A DNA stretch of 64,000 bases, from assembly GCA_020444425.1 (NCBI GenBank), contig JAHLLB010000009.1, forward strand, positions 47,254 through 111,253, given 5' to 3'. Position numbers and translations under genes: made by a program. Positions 24,900 to 33,363 of this stretch are shown in pieces (within the stretch, counting starts at the first letter, position 1; each line of letters begins with the position of its first letter). Below the pieces are notes generated by a model. It ran no database searches. It was not told the DNA's origin and was given only the letters and a program-made list of their open reading frames with translations. This DNA is from a bacterium. GTDB lineage: Bacteria > Electryoneota > Electryoneia > Electryoneales > Electryoneaceae.

Positions 24900-26339
24900 C
24901 TACGCATCCTTCGCTTCATCTTCGTCGATCTCGTACTTTTTCATTTTCCGCCACAGCGTCGTCCGGTCAATCCCGAGCGCCTTTGCGGCGTGCGTGCGGT
25001 TGCCGTTGCAGGTACGCAGGGCTTCCCTGATCGCCGCTTCCTCGACCAGGGCTTCCCGGACCGGCGTTGCATGTTCTTTCGCCAACTGTTGCATCAGATC
25101 GTGCAACGGGTGATCCGTTCCGCTGGGAACAACTTCACCAGTAACGGAAACGGGCTTCTTTTCGACGGTTGCGTCCAGTTTCGCCCGTTCGACCGTTTCC
25201 TTCAATTCCACCGGCAGGCAGGCGATGTCGAGTGTCCGCCCCTTGCAGATCGCGAAACCGTACTCGAGCACGTTTTCCAGCTCGCGCACATTACCGGGGA
25301 AGTCGTGATGAAGCAGCGTTTCCATGTATGCCGGACTGACACTGAGGATATTCTTCCCCTTCAGCGCGTTGAAACGGCGGATGAAATGGTCGACCAGCAA
25401 CGGGATGTCTTCACGCCTCTCCATCAACGGCGGCAGCTCAAATCGGATCACCGCCAGCCGGTAAAACAGATCTTCGCGGAATTCGCCGCGTTTGACCGCT
25501 TGTTTCAGGTCACGGTTGGTTGCGGCGACCACACGAATGTTCGCCTTGACCGGTTTCACCCCGCCGACCGGTTCGTATTCACGCTGTTGCAGAAGCCGCA
25601 ACAGTTTTACCTGGGTCGAAGGTGGCAACTCGCCGACCTCATCAAGAAACAGCGTCCCGCCTTCCGCAGCGGCGACTTTTCCTGCCTTGTCCCGTTTCGC
25701 GTCGGTAAACGCGCCCTTGACATACCCGAACAGTTCGCTCTCGAACAGTTGCGGCGGCATCGCGCCACAATTGATCACGACATACGGTTTGTCTTTCCGT
25801 TCGGACAGTGAGTGCACAGCTTTGGCGAACACTTCCTTGCCGGTTCCGGACGCGCCCTCGATCAACACCGTACTCTCAGATGTCGCGACATCGGGCAGGA
25901 TGTTGATCAGTTTCAGGCACTTGGGCGACTTGGTGACGATGTCCTCGTAGCTGTAGCGTTGGTGCAGCTCTTTGCGCAAATCTTCAATCGCAGACAGGTC
26001 GCGGAAGGTTTCCACTGCACCCAGCACTTCGCCATCCTCGTCACGCAACACCGCCGTCGAAATCGAGATCGGCACGGTGCGGCCCTGCTGGTTCAGGATG
26101 CGCACCGGCATGTCGATCGCTTCCTGGCCGGTCTGCATCGTGCGGTCGAGCAGGCAGCCGCGTTCGCAGATGTCGGAGTGGAAAACATCGTAGCACCGCC
26201 GGCCGATGGCGTCCCGCGCCGGATAGCCGGTGATGCGTTCCGCGGCGCTGTTGAAGCTGGTGATGCGCCGTTGCGAGTCGACGGTGAAGACGCCGTCCGC
26301 GACGGAATTCAGAATGATCTTGAACAGATGCTCGCGCAT
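24900..26339 (-). CDS. PAS-domain sigma-54-dependent transcriptional activator
   Basis: A 479-residue NtrC-family regulator. An N-terminal PAS domain (about 1-120) carries a Cys set, CYDVFHSDICERGC (Cys49, 58, 62). The AAA+ domain has Walker A GASGTGKE (162-169) and Walker B TLFLDE. The sigma-54 contact loop reads GAFTDA (209-214) in place of the usual GAFTGA, a change found in some family members. The C-terminal Fis-type helix-turn-helix is AIREALRTCNGNRTHAAKALGIDRTTLWRKMK. The start at 26339 excludes repeat-encoded residues upstream. It probably activates the adjacent operon from the GTTGCAAC dyads in response to redox or a bound cofactor. Confidence 0.93.
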   Translation of the reverse strand: MREHLFKIILNSVADGVFTVDSQRRITSFNSAAERITGYPARDAIGRRCYDVFHSDICERGCLLDRTMQTGQEAIDMPVRILNQQGRTVPISISTAVLRDEDGEVLGAVETFRDLSAIEDLRKELHQRYSYEDIVTKSPKCLKLINILPDVATSESTVLIEGASGTGKEVFAKAVHSLSERKDKPYVVINCGAMPPQLFESELFGYVKGAFTDAKRDKAGKVAAAEGGTLFLDEVGELPPSTQVKLLRLLQQREYEPVGGVKPVKANIRVVAATNRDLKQAVKRGEFREDLFYRLAVIRFELPPLMERREDIPLLVDHFIRRFNALKGKNILSVSPAYMETLLHHDFPGNVRELENVLEYGFAICKGRTLDIACLPVELKETVERAKLDATVEKKPVSVTGEVVPSGTDHPLHDLMQQLAKEHATPVREALVEEAAIREALRTCNGNRTHAAKALGIDRTTLWRKMKKYEIDEDEAKDA

Positions 26340-26393
26340 GGGGTAACCAGTTGTGAGTGCTGAGTCGTGAGTCTTGAGTCCCGGGTTGATCAT

Positions 26394-26597
26394 GTGCCCC
26401 TGATGGCTTCGCCAGCAGGGCTCATCCGCCGATTCCACGCGATGCCCCTGTGACCCGCCGTGTGTTTGGCGGTTTGCAGGGCTCATCCACCAGTGAACAA
26501 CTCTGTCTTCATGCCCACGACATTGATGTCGTGGCTCATCCGCCAGTGAACAACTTTGTCTTCATGCCCACGACATTCATGTCGTGGCTCATCCGTC
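26394..26597. repeat. Cluster of four hairpin repeats with conserved flanks
   Basis: Units lie at 26394-26430, 26441-26491, 26510-26544 and 26563-26597. Each begins with (A/G)TGCCC and ends GGCTCATCCRYC, while the arms between differ: CTGATGGC/GCCAGCAG, CCGCC/GGCGG and CGACAT/ATGTCG. The last two units share the spacer AGTGAACAACTnTGTCTTC and look like a recent 53-base tandem duplication. Confidence 0.9.
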
Positions 26598-26647
26598 AGT
26601 TAAACTAAATACACCAAAAGCAGGTGAACCGTTTCACGAAACCTGTT

Positions 26648-26682
26648 CTGCAACACTGAGGTGTTGCAGCGACTGTTGCAAG
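26648..26682. promoter_or_regulatory. CTGCAACAC inverted repeat plus TGTTGCAAG half site
   Basis: CTGCAACAC-TGAG-GTGTTGCAG (26648-26669) is a perfect nine-base inverted repeat, followed by TGTTGCAAG at 26674-26682. The motif matches the dyads ahead of the sigma-54 promoter at 24736, so it may be another site for the same regulator. It is not near a recognised promoter. Confidence 0.45.
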
Positions 26683-26941
26683 ATAAGGATTGTGAAACCC
26701 TTCACGAAAGGGGTGACTCCGATGAGAGTTTGAATTGGGAGCCGTGTGCAGCCGGAATCTCGGAAACTGTTGCGGAATTGCGTGCGTCAGAACTCCCGGC
26801 GGCTGTACATTAACGGGCGATGACACCGTTCCGCTTGAGTGTCGCGAACGGACGCACTGCAACACCGTTGCCGAATTCCTGAGGCTCACAATGAGATTGC
26901 CGCACATCAACGTCCCGTGGTCTGATGATGAACGGCTGGGT

Positions 26942-27157
26942 GTGACGGTCTACTTCGCACACCCGTACAGCTCGTGGGAGAGGGCACGCAACGAGAACAT
27001 GAACCGGATGGTACGGCAGTGGTTTCCGAAGGGGCTGGACTTCCGGTCACTTCACGACTTGGACGTCCAATCCGTCGAGAGGATGCTCAACAACAGACCC
27101 AGAAAATCACTCGGATACAGAACACCGAAAGAAGTCCTCTACAACCTGAAAATCTAG
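26942..27157 (+). pseudogene. IS30-family transposase, C-terminal remnant
   Basis: The last 71 residues (VTVYFAHPYSSWERARNENMNRMV, then QWFPKG, LNNRPRKSLGYRTPKEVLYNL) match the end of the DDE domain of IS30-family transposases, including the conserved catalytic-region Glu (ERARNEN) and NNRPRK. The N-terminal two thirds, with the helix-turn-helix and first Asp residues, are missing. The sequence GCATTTGATCTTGGAATTTG just downstream (27164-27183) resembles an IS30 right end. It marks a past insertion, now inactive. Confidence 0.85.
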
Positions 27158-27247
27158 ATCGGTGCATTTGATCTTGGAATTTGCGAGCGATGCATCGACT
27201 GGTCGATGGACGTTTAGGTGTCCATTTGAAGGTGGAAGGAGTTTCAA

Positions 27248-29419
27248 ATGCACCGAGTAATCCTGTTTTTCTTCTGCAGTCTTCTCTGCATCCCAGCCGC
27301 TTCAGCCTGGGACAGATACGTGATCGGAGCGGCTGACGATAATATTAATGAATTTCTGATTACCGATATTGACTCAGATGGAGATCTGGATCTAATATCT
27401 TATCAACTAGATTATGATTTTACAGTTTTTATAAATGAAGGTGTTTCATATACCCAATACATAGTTTATTACGATAACAGAGGTTATCACCCAATCGCAG
27501 GCGACCTGAACTCTGATGGGGAAATGGATATTTTAACGTACACAGTTGATAATATTTATTGGTATGAACAGATCACAAATCTGGTTTTCACGCAGCACAT
27601 CATACCGGTGGTTAATGATCCTTACGATCTTCATATCATTGACTGGGATCTGGATGGTGATCAGGATATCATAACGGGTGCTACATCCATCCTGCTGAAC
27701 AATGGGCAACAGGAGTTTATCGAGGGAACGATCTTTAATGTCAACTACGCCGAGTTTGATGTTGGCCAGTGGAATGCGACAGATCATGTGCCGGACATGG
27801 TCAACTGGAACTTAGTCGATCCGCCCAACGGCTTCGAGATCCTGCTGCAACAGCGGAATTTCCCCGGCCAGGTAAACCCGGTCGTCCTTTACGAAGGGTT
27901 CTACGTCTCAAACCCGCCACCATTCTACTATTACCCGATTTCCTTCGACCTCGCCGACATCGACAACCAGGGCGGGGATGATGTGGTCGGTGCGATGTGG
28001 GAATCCGCCAACCTTCTGCTGGACGCGCATGTATTCGTCTGGCGGCAATATGAGCCGTTTGTGGATTGTCATCAGACAAACGGCGGCCAGGAAATCTGGA
28101 ATCCCGCCCTCGCCGATTTCAATGCCGATGGATACACCGATTATGTGTACTACGATTGGGATGGAAATCGCGCGTACTATCTGCTGTTGAACTCCGGGTA
28201 TCCGAACTACAACCTGAATGTGGATTCCATTATCGGATCTCAGGGGACGGACATGGAATCCGCCCATGGCGACATGGACGGAGATGGTGACATCGACCTT
28301 GTGTATAGTCGTTTCAATGAAATCCGCGCCTACGACAACCCGACCAATCCCGGTCCGCTCGCTTTACGGCTGGTCCCGATTCGACCCCACGCCGCGCCAG
28401 GCGGACAGATCGCCTATGGAGCGACAGTGTTTCACGCCGCGCCAGACCGGCGGCTGGTGCAGGTGCGCATGCGGGCAATCGGACCGAACGGTGAAAACTT
28501 CCCGCTGCTGGCGTCACGGTTCTACCTCGACCCGTCGCAACCGAAAGACTTCAACAACCTGACCCTCGACGTGCCGGCGTGGGCCGAACCGGGCAGCTAC
28601 TCGCTGATCTGCCGGGTGAAATACAGAAACTGGATCAGCACCACCGACACGCTGCAAGTGTACGTCTCCAGCGATCCCAACTCCGCAACCGGCGTTTCAG
28701 CGACCGGCGTATCAACGACCGGCGCTCCGCTGGTCTCGTGGAACGACCGTTACGGCTTCGACCCCGCGCCGCTCGGCGAGCCGTCAGCCGCGCCCGAGCA
28801 GCTGCAACCGGCGCTCGCGCAATGGGCTCAAGCGTTCGACGCCCTCCCCGGCGGAGCTGTCCCTGCCCGTGGCGCTGGCGATGCTGCTGACACGGATGCC
28901 GACGCCTTCACGATCGGCGACGACCTCGCGCTGCTCGACAAAGCCAGCCTGCGTTCCGCGGACGATCTGCACCCATCACTCGCCGGAATCAAGACCAGCA
29001 ACGCCCGCGACATCTGGCGCGCAATTCCGGCTGACGAGGTTGAACGACTGCGCACCGAATCAACCCCGCAAGTCATCGGCTGGACAGACATCAATCGGAA
29101 ATCTGTCTTCGCCAAGAACCCGCCCTCGGGAACTACCTCTTCAGCCCCTCTTTCTGATGATTTTAGAGTAGTCGCATTCCCTAATCCGTTCAATTCTAGC
29201 ATATCAATTACTGTGTCTCTGCCGACAAGTGTGGAATTGACAATCACTGTATATGACATTCTTGGACGTGAAGTGGCGACGCTCGCAAAAGGGGCATTCA
29301 GTGCGGGGAATCACCAGTTTGCCTTGAGTTCGGACGGACTTGCGAGCGGTTTGTACTTCATCCACGCCACAGTACCCGGTCAGCTCGATCAGGTGCAGAA
29401 GGTGATGTTAGTGCGATAA
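27248..29419 (+). CDS. Secreted FG-GAP/VCBS repeat protein with C-terminal sorting domain
   Basis: A 723-residue exported protein. A signal peptide (MHRVILFFFCSLLCIPAASA) is followed by a seven-bladed-type propeller with Ca-binding repeats such as DIDSDGDLDL, DLNSDGEMDI, DWDLDGDQDI, DFNADGYTD and DMDGDGDIDL (residues 25-370). A beta-sandwich region and a low-complexity Ser/Thr/Gly segment (SATGVSATGVSTTG) come next. The C-terminal 85 residues are the PNPFN-type sorting domain (FPNPFNSSISITVSLP, then VYDILGREVATL and SGLYFIHA), the signal of type IX-like export in FCB bacteria. GGAAGGAG precedes the ATG. The first 500 bases and the last 250 are AT-rich while the middle is GC-rich, which suggests a mosaic gene. 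The ligand is unknown. Confidence 0.88.
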   Translation: MHRVILFFFCSLLCIPAASAWDRYVIGAADDNINEFLITDIDSDGDLDLISYQLDYDFTVFINEGVSYTQYIVYYDNRGYHPIAGDLNSDGEMDILTYTVDNIYWYEQITNLVFTQHIIPVVNDPYDLHIIDWDLDGDQDIITGATSILLNNGQQEFIEGTIFNVNYAEFDVGQWNATDHVPDMVNWNLVDPPNGFEILLQQRNFPGQVNPVVLYEGFYVSNPPPFYYYPISFDLADIDNQGGDDVVGAMWESANLLLDAHVFVWRQYEPFVDCHQTNGGQEIWNPALADFNADGYTDYVYYDWDGNRAYYLLLNSGYPNYNLNVDSIIGSQGTDMESAHGDMDGDGDIDLVYSRFNEIRAYDNPTNPGPLALRLVPIRPHAAPGGQIAYGATVFHAAPDRRLVQVRMRAIGPNGENFPLLASRFYLDPSQPKDFNNLTLDVPAWAEPGSYSLICRVKYRNWISTTDTLQVYVSSDPNSATGVSATGVSTTGAPLVSWNDRYGFDPAPLGEPSAAPEQLQPALAQWAQAFDALPGGAVPARGAGDAADTDADAFTIGDDLALLDKASLRSADDLHPSLAGIKTSNARDIWRAIPADEVERLRTESTPQVIGWTDINRKSVFAKNPPSGTTSSAPLSDDFRVVAFPNPFNSSISITVSLPTSVELTITVYDILGREVATLAKGAFSAGNHQFALSSDGLASGLYFIHATVPGQLDQVQKVMLVR

Positions 29420-29529
29420 GGAATATTTTCCGGTAGGTAGTTTGGATCGTTATCTGGTGCGGGTTTGGGCGTACCTTACCCGCATCAGGTGGCGATCCTC
29501 TTCTACCGGAGGAGCAGATGCAGGTCATT

Positions 29530-29603
29530 AATAAACCAGGGACAGACGGTAGATTAATCGTTAAATATTTCACAGAAATACTACCGTCTGTCCCTGGTTT
29601 ATT
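29530..29603. repeat. 74-bp inverted-repeat element, copy 2 (MITE/RAYT-type)
   Basis: The 23-base arms begin AATAAACCAGGGACAGACGG and are perfectly complementary at the other end. The interior matches copy 1 (8149-8216) when inverted. It lies between convergent genes and could also terminate transcription. Confidence 0.9.
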
Positions 29604-29635
29604 CCCGTCTTGAACTCAGTACTCATCACTCGCAA

Positions 29636-30907
29636 TTACAACCCCCGCAACACCTCGCGCGCGGCGGAGACGGTCTTGTTGATCGCTGTGTCGTCGTGCG
29701 CGGCGGAAACGAACCACGCCTCGTACCCGCTCGGCGGCAGATGGACACCGCGTTCGAGCATCCCGCCGAAGAACGCGGCGAATCTGTCGTGGTCGCAAGC
29801 CTTGGCGTCATCAAAGTTGCGCACCGGACCATCGTGAAAGAACAGGGTGAGCATGGATCCCACGCGTTGCACGACACCCGTCACTACCGCTTCACGTAAC
29901 GCATCCTCGAGCCCCGCCTGCAGCTTCGCGGACTGGGTTTCGAGCTGCGCGTAGACGTTCTCCGTCAATCCACGCAACGTCGCCAGCCCGGCAGTCATTG
30001 CGAGCGGGTTGCCGGACAAGGTGCCTGCCTGGTACACCGGCCCGCTCGGGCTGATCATGCGCATCAGGTCGGCACGGCCGCCGTACGCACCCACCGGCAG
30101 TCCGCCGCCGATCACCTTGCCGAAGGTGGACAGGTCCGGTGTGACGCCGAACAGGCTTGAGGCGCAGCCACGGTGCACACGGAATCCGGTCATCACTTCG
30201 TCAAAGATGAGCAACGCGCCGTGCTCGTCGCAGAGTGCACGCAGGCCGGGCAGGAAGCCGTCATCGAAGCGGGTGACGCCCATGTTGCCGGGCACGGGTT
30301 CGACGATGATCGCGGCGACATGGCCCTTGTCCTGTTCGAGGATCGTGCGCACTGACTCGAGGTCGTCAAAACGTGCGACGCGGGTGTCTTTCGCTGCGCC
30401 GGGTGTGACACCGGGGCTGTCGGGCGCGCCGAAGGTGGCGACACCGGACCCGGCCTGGATCAGGAAGCTGTCGGCGTGGCCGTGGTAGCCGCCGGCGAAC
30501 TTGAGGATCACGTCGCGTTTCGTCGCCGCGCGTGCGAGCCGGATCGCGGACATGGTCGCTTCGGTGCCGGAGTTGACGAAGCGGACCATCTCGACAGACG
30601 GTACGCGATCGACGATCTCCTGCGCCATTTCGGCTTCCAACGGGCTCGGTGCGCCGAAGCTGGTGCCCTTGCGGACCGCAGCCTCGAGGGCGGCGGTGAC
30701 ATCGGGGTGCGTGTGGCCGAGGATCATCGGACCCCACGACCCGATGTAGTCGATGTAGGTGTTGCCGTCAACGTCGGTCATGGTGCAGCCGGACGCGGAC
30801 GCGATGAACGGCGGCACACCTCCGACAGCCTTGAACGCACGGACAGGACTGGACACTCCGCCGGGCATGAGTTCGGCGGCACGGGAAAGCAGGTCTTTGG
30901 AAGTCAT
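29636..30907 (-). CDS. hemL: Glutamate-1-semialdehyde 2,1-aminomutase
   Basis: A 423-residue PLP fold-type I enzyme converting glutamate-1-semialdehyde to 5-aminolevulinate, the second committed step of the C5 route to haem. The N terminus AAELMPGGVSSPVRAFKAVGG, the phosphate and ring region NSGTEATMSAIRLARA, the Asp in LLIFDEVMTGFR and the Schiff-base Lys in STFGKVIGGGLPVGAYGG are all present. The length is normal. It is the last gene of the leftward haem cluster, separated from hemB by 202 bases of repeats, so it may be expressed partly on its own. Confidence 0.97.
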   Translation of the reverse strand: MTSKDLLSRAAELMPGGVSSPVRAFKAVGGVPPFIASASGCTMTDVDGNTYIDYIGSWGPMILGHTHPDVTAALEAAVRKGTSFGAPSPLEAEMAQEIVDRVPSVEMVRFVNSGTEATMSAIRLARAATKRDVILKFAGGYHGHADSFLIQAGSGVATFGAPDSPGVTPGAAKDTRVARFDDLESVRTILEQDKGHVAAIIVEPVPGNMGVTRFDDGFLPGLRALCDEHGALLIFDEVMTGFRVHRGCASSLFGVTPDLSTFGKVIGGGLPVGAYGGRADLMRMISPSGPVYQAGTLSGNPLAMTAGLATLRGLTENVYAQLETQSAKLQAGLEDALREAVVTGVVQRVGSMLTLFFHDGPVRNFDDAKACDHDRFAAFFGGMLERGVHLPPSGYEAWFVSAAHDDTAINKTVSAAREVLRGL

Positions 30908-30911
30908 AGGT

Positions 30912-30967
30912 TGGGCTATGGGCTATGGGCTATGGGCTATGGGCTGTGGGCTATGGGCTATGGGCTA
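30912..30967. repeat. Heptamer array (TGGGCTA)8 upstream of hemL
   Basis: Eight units of TGGGCTA, the fifth being TGGGCTG, begin four bases upstream of the hemL start codon. Length changes here would alter the spacing of the hemL leader. The same heptamer recurs at 46701-46728. Confidence 0.95.
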
Positions 30968-30980
30968 TGAAACATGTGTG

Positions 30981-31051
30981 TGCCCCGACTAGCTCGCTAG
31001 TCGGGATTATCGATGGTTAATGACGAGATCCTTCGCTGCGCTCAGGATGAC
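30981..31051. repeat. Hairpin repeat plus GATCCTTC repeat between hemB and hemL
   Basis: TGCCCCGACTAGC-TC-GCTAGTCGGG (30981-31005) is followed by ATTATC, the usual flank of this hairpin family. GAGATCCTTCGCTGCGCTCAGGATGAC follows at 31025-31051 with a run of T after it (31051-31059). Together they could end transcription from hemB. Confidence 0.8.
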
Positions 31052-31109
31052 TTTTTTTACCGTTCGATTCAGTCCTTCAGTTCGACTTTCGACTTCGTAC
31101 TGCCGTACT

Positions 31110-32084
31110 TCACTCCAACCACTCCGCCACTTCGGTCGCGTGATACGTCAGGATGAAATCCGCGCCGGCGCGTTTGAACGACAGCAGCGTCTCAAGGATG
31201 ATCCGTTCGCGGTCGATCCATCCCTTCTCCGCTGCCGCTTCGATCATCGCGTATTCGCCGCTGACCTGGTAGGCCGCGGTGATCCGGCCGAAGGTTTCCT
31301 TCACTTTGGTGAGAACGTCGAGGTAGGCCACCCCCGGCTTGACCATGATCATGTCGGCGCCTTCGATCAGGTCGAGTTCAGCCTCACGCATGGCTTCGAG
31401 CACATTTGCCGGATCCATCTGGTAGCCGCGGCGGTCACCGAACTGCGGCGCGGAACCGGCGGCGTCCCGGAACGGTCCGTAGTACGCTGACGCGTATTTG
31501 ACAGCATACGACAGGATCGCGATGTCGTCGTAGCCGGCATCGTCCAACGCGTCGCGGATCGCGCCGACGCGCCCGTCCATCATGTCGGACGGGGCAACAA
31601 TATCCGCGCCCGCCTGCGCGTGGCTGACGGCAGTACGGCCCAGCAGCTCGAGGGTCGGGTCGTTGTCGACCGTCTCGCCGTGCAAAATGCCGCAGTGGCC
31701 GTGGTCGGTGTATTCGCAGAGGCAGACATCGGTCATCACCAGCAGCTCGGGCACGGCTTGCTTGATCAGCCGTGTCGCCTGCTGCACCTCGCCATCCTCT
31801 GCCCACGCGCTGGAGCCGGACGCGTCCTTGTGTTCCGGAATCCCGAATAGAATGATCGCGGGAACACCGGCTTCGTGGATGCGCACCGCTTCTTTCGCGG
31901 CCTCATCGGCAGAGAGGTGATACTGCCCTTTCAGGCTCGAAATCTCGGTGCGCACGCCGCTGCCGGGAACGACAAACAGCGGTTGCACGAGATCATCAGC
32001 AGTGAGTTTGGTTTCGCGCACGAGACGGCGCATGGTATCGCCGCGACGGAGGCGGCGGGGTCGTTCAATGGGAAAGCTCATCAT
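31110..32084 (-). CDS. hemB: Porphobilinogen synthase (delta-aminolevulinate dehydratase)
   Basis: A 324-residue enzyme condensing two 5-aminolevulinate molecules to porphobilinogen. The Zn-type active-site Cys cluster is present in [16 protein letters not shown]. The two catalytic Lys lie in [18 protein letters not shown] and [13 protein letters not shown]. The N terminus has the usual RPRRLRR arm. Its start codon lies 20 bases inside the end of hemA, so the two are translated together. No hemC or hemD lies between hemA and hemB or elsewhere in the cluster. Confidence 0.97.
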   Translation of the reverse strand: MMSFPIERPRRLRRGDTMRRLVRETKLTADDLVQPLFVVPGSGVRTEISSLKGQYHLSADEAAKEAVRIHEAGVPAIILFGIPEHKDASGSSAWAEDGEVQQATRLIKQAVPELLVMTDVCLCEYTDHGHCGILHGETVDNDPTLELLGRTAVSHAQAGADIVAPSDMMDGRVGAIRDALDDAGYDDIAILSYAVKYASAYYGPFRDAAGSAPQFGDRRGYQMDPANVLEAMREAELDLIEGADMIMVKPGVAYLDVLTKVKETFGRITAAYQVSGEYAMIEAAAEKGWIDRERIILETLLSFKRAGADFILTYHATEVAEWLE

Positions 32085-33363
32085 CCAGTCTCTTGAGAAC
32101 GTCGTTCAGGTCACCATTCCGGTTCAAGGATACCGCGCGCGCGACGGCTTTCGCCATGCCGAGATCGTCTTCTTCCAGGCTCGCGCGCTTCAGGTTCGAG
32201 ATCATCAGGCTGACCACCTTGCGCATCAGCGACTTGCTGAACAGTTCGACCTGTTCGTGGTCGGTCTTATGGAATTTTTTCGCGTTACGCTTAACCTCAA
32301 GCATGCGTAGTTCTTCGAGGGTTTCCTGCAGCTGCTGAATCGTCGGCGCGACGCGGTTTTCCTGGTACCACTCGGTGAACTCGGCGACCCGTTCCTTGAT
32401 CAGTTCTTCCGCACGTTCCGCCTCGGCTTCGCGTGCCTTCAGGTTCGCCTTGACCAGATCCTGGAAATCATCAACCGTGTACAGGTACATGTCGCGCAGG
32501 TCACGGATTTCCGGGTCGGAGTCGCGCGGTACCGCAAGGTCGAGCAGCAGTTGCAGGCCCTTGCGCTTTTTCTTCGCCAGCTTCATCTGGGCATGGGTGA
32601 TCACGGGCTCGCTGGCGGAGGTCGCTGTGACAATCAGGTCCGCCCACGCCAGATCCTCCACCGCCGGCGGGAAGTCGACGACACGTCCGCCGAGCAGATC
32701 CGCGACGACTTGCGCATTTTCCCGTGTCCGGTTGCAGACCGCCCAACGGTCAATCCCGGCGGTGGTGAGGTACTTCGCGGCGAGACGTGCGGTCTGGCCT
32801 GCGCCGACGAGCAGCACCCGCCGTCCCGCGAGCTCACCGAAAATGCGTTCCGCCATCTTCACCGACGCCGACGCGACCGACACCGCACCCCGGCTGATCT
32901 CGGTTTCCTGGCGGATGCTCTTACCGGTTTCGATCGCACGCAGGAACGCCTTGTTCAACACAACGTTGGTGGTGTGTTCATCCAGGGCCGCGTGATAGGC
33001 GTCCTTCACCTGCGCGAGGATCTGCACCTCGCCGAGCAGCTGGCTGTCAAGTCCTGCGGAAACACGGAACAGGTGCTGCACCGCTTTCGCGTCACGCAGG
33101 ATGTACGCCGGCTCAGCTTCCTCGGGGGTAATGCCGGTGTGTTCGACCAGCATCTCGCGCAAGCCTGCGGCGGACGTATGCTGATACGGCGAGAAGTAGA
33201 ATTCGGTCCGGTTGCAGGTGGACAGAATCAGCACCCCCTCGAGGTTGTCCGACTGGACAAGCTCGTGCAGGGTCGCCTTCAACTTGTCCGGCGTCATTGC
33301 GGCACGGTCGCGCACGTCAATGGAGGACGTCGTATGGTTCAACCCGATCGCTTCCAGTCTCAT
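32065..33363 (-). CDS. hemA: Glutamyl-tRNA reductase
   Basis: A 432-residue NADPH-dependent reductase producing glutamate-1-semialdehyde from Glu-tRNA. The nucleophilic Cys is in [12 protein letters not shown]. The dinucleotide-binding loop follows as [17 protein letters not shown], and the C-terminal dimerisation helices end the protein. The ATG at 33363 is chosen since [20 protein letters not shown] is the conserved N terminus. It overlaps the stop of the upstream HemX-like gene by ATGA. With hemL and hemB it shows that this organism uses the C5 pathway. Confidence 0.96.
   Translation of the reverse strand: MRLEAIGLNHTTSSIDVRDRAAMTPDKLKATLHELVQSDNLEGVLILSTCNRTEFYFSPYQHTSAAGLREMLVEHTGITPEEAEPAYILRDAKAVQHLFRVSAGLDSQLLGEVQILAQVKDAYHAALDEHTTNVVLNKAFLRAIETGKSIRQETEISRGAVSVASASVKMAERIFGELAGRRVLLVGAGQTARLAAKYLTTAGIDRWAVCNRTRENAQVVADLLGGRVVDFPPAVEDLAWADLIVTATSASEPVITHAQMKLAKKKRKGLQLLLDLAVPRDSDPEIRDLRDMYLYTVDDFQDLVKANLKAREAEAERAEELIKERVAEFTEWYQENRVAPTIQQLQETLEELRMLEVKRNAKKFHKTDHEQVELFSKSLMRKVVSLMISNLKRASLEEDDLGMAKAVARAVSLNRNGDLNDVLKRLDDELSH

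Larger units (their letters stand above)
26340..26941. other. Repeat-rich region upstream of the sigma-54 activator gene
   Basis: No intact gene is seen. From left to right it holds four hairpin repeats (26394-26597), a palindrome-rich stretch with GTTTCACGAAAC and CTGCAACAC...GTGTTGCAG (26620-26720), and sequence of unknown origin leading into an IS30 remnant. The promoter of the activator gene should be in the first part. Confidence 0.6.

Noticed and set aside
26394..26597. Row of hairpins considered as an integron attC array or CRISPR
   Set aside because: No integrase, cassette genes or unique spacers of regular length are present; the units are hairpins with fixed flanks found singly elsewhere.
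26735..26941. N-terminal part of the open frame leading into the IS30 fragment
   Set aside because: Its residues do not resemble any transposase; only the part from 26942 matches the IS30 C terminus.
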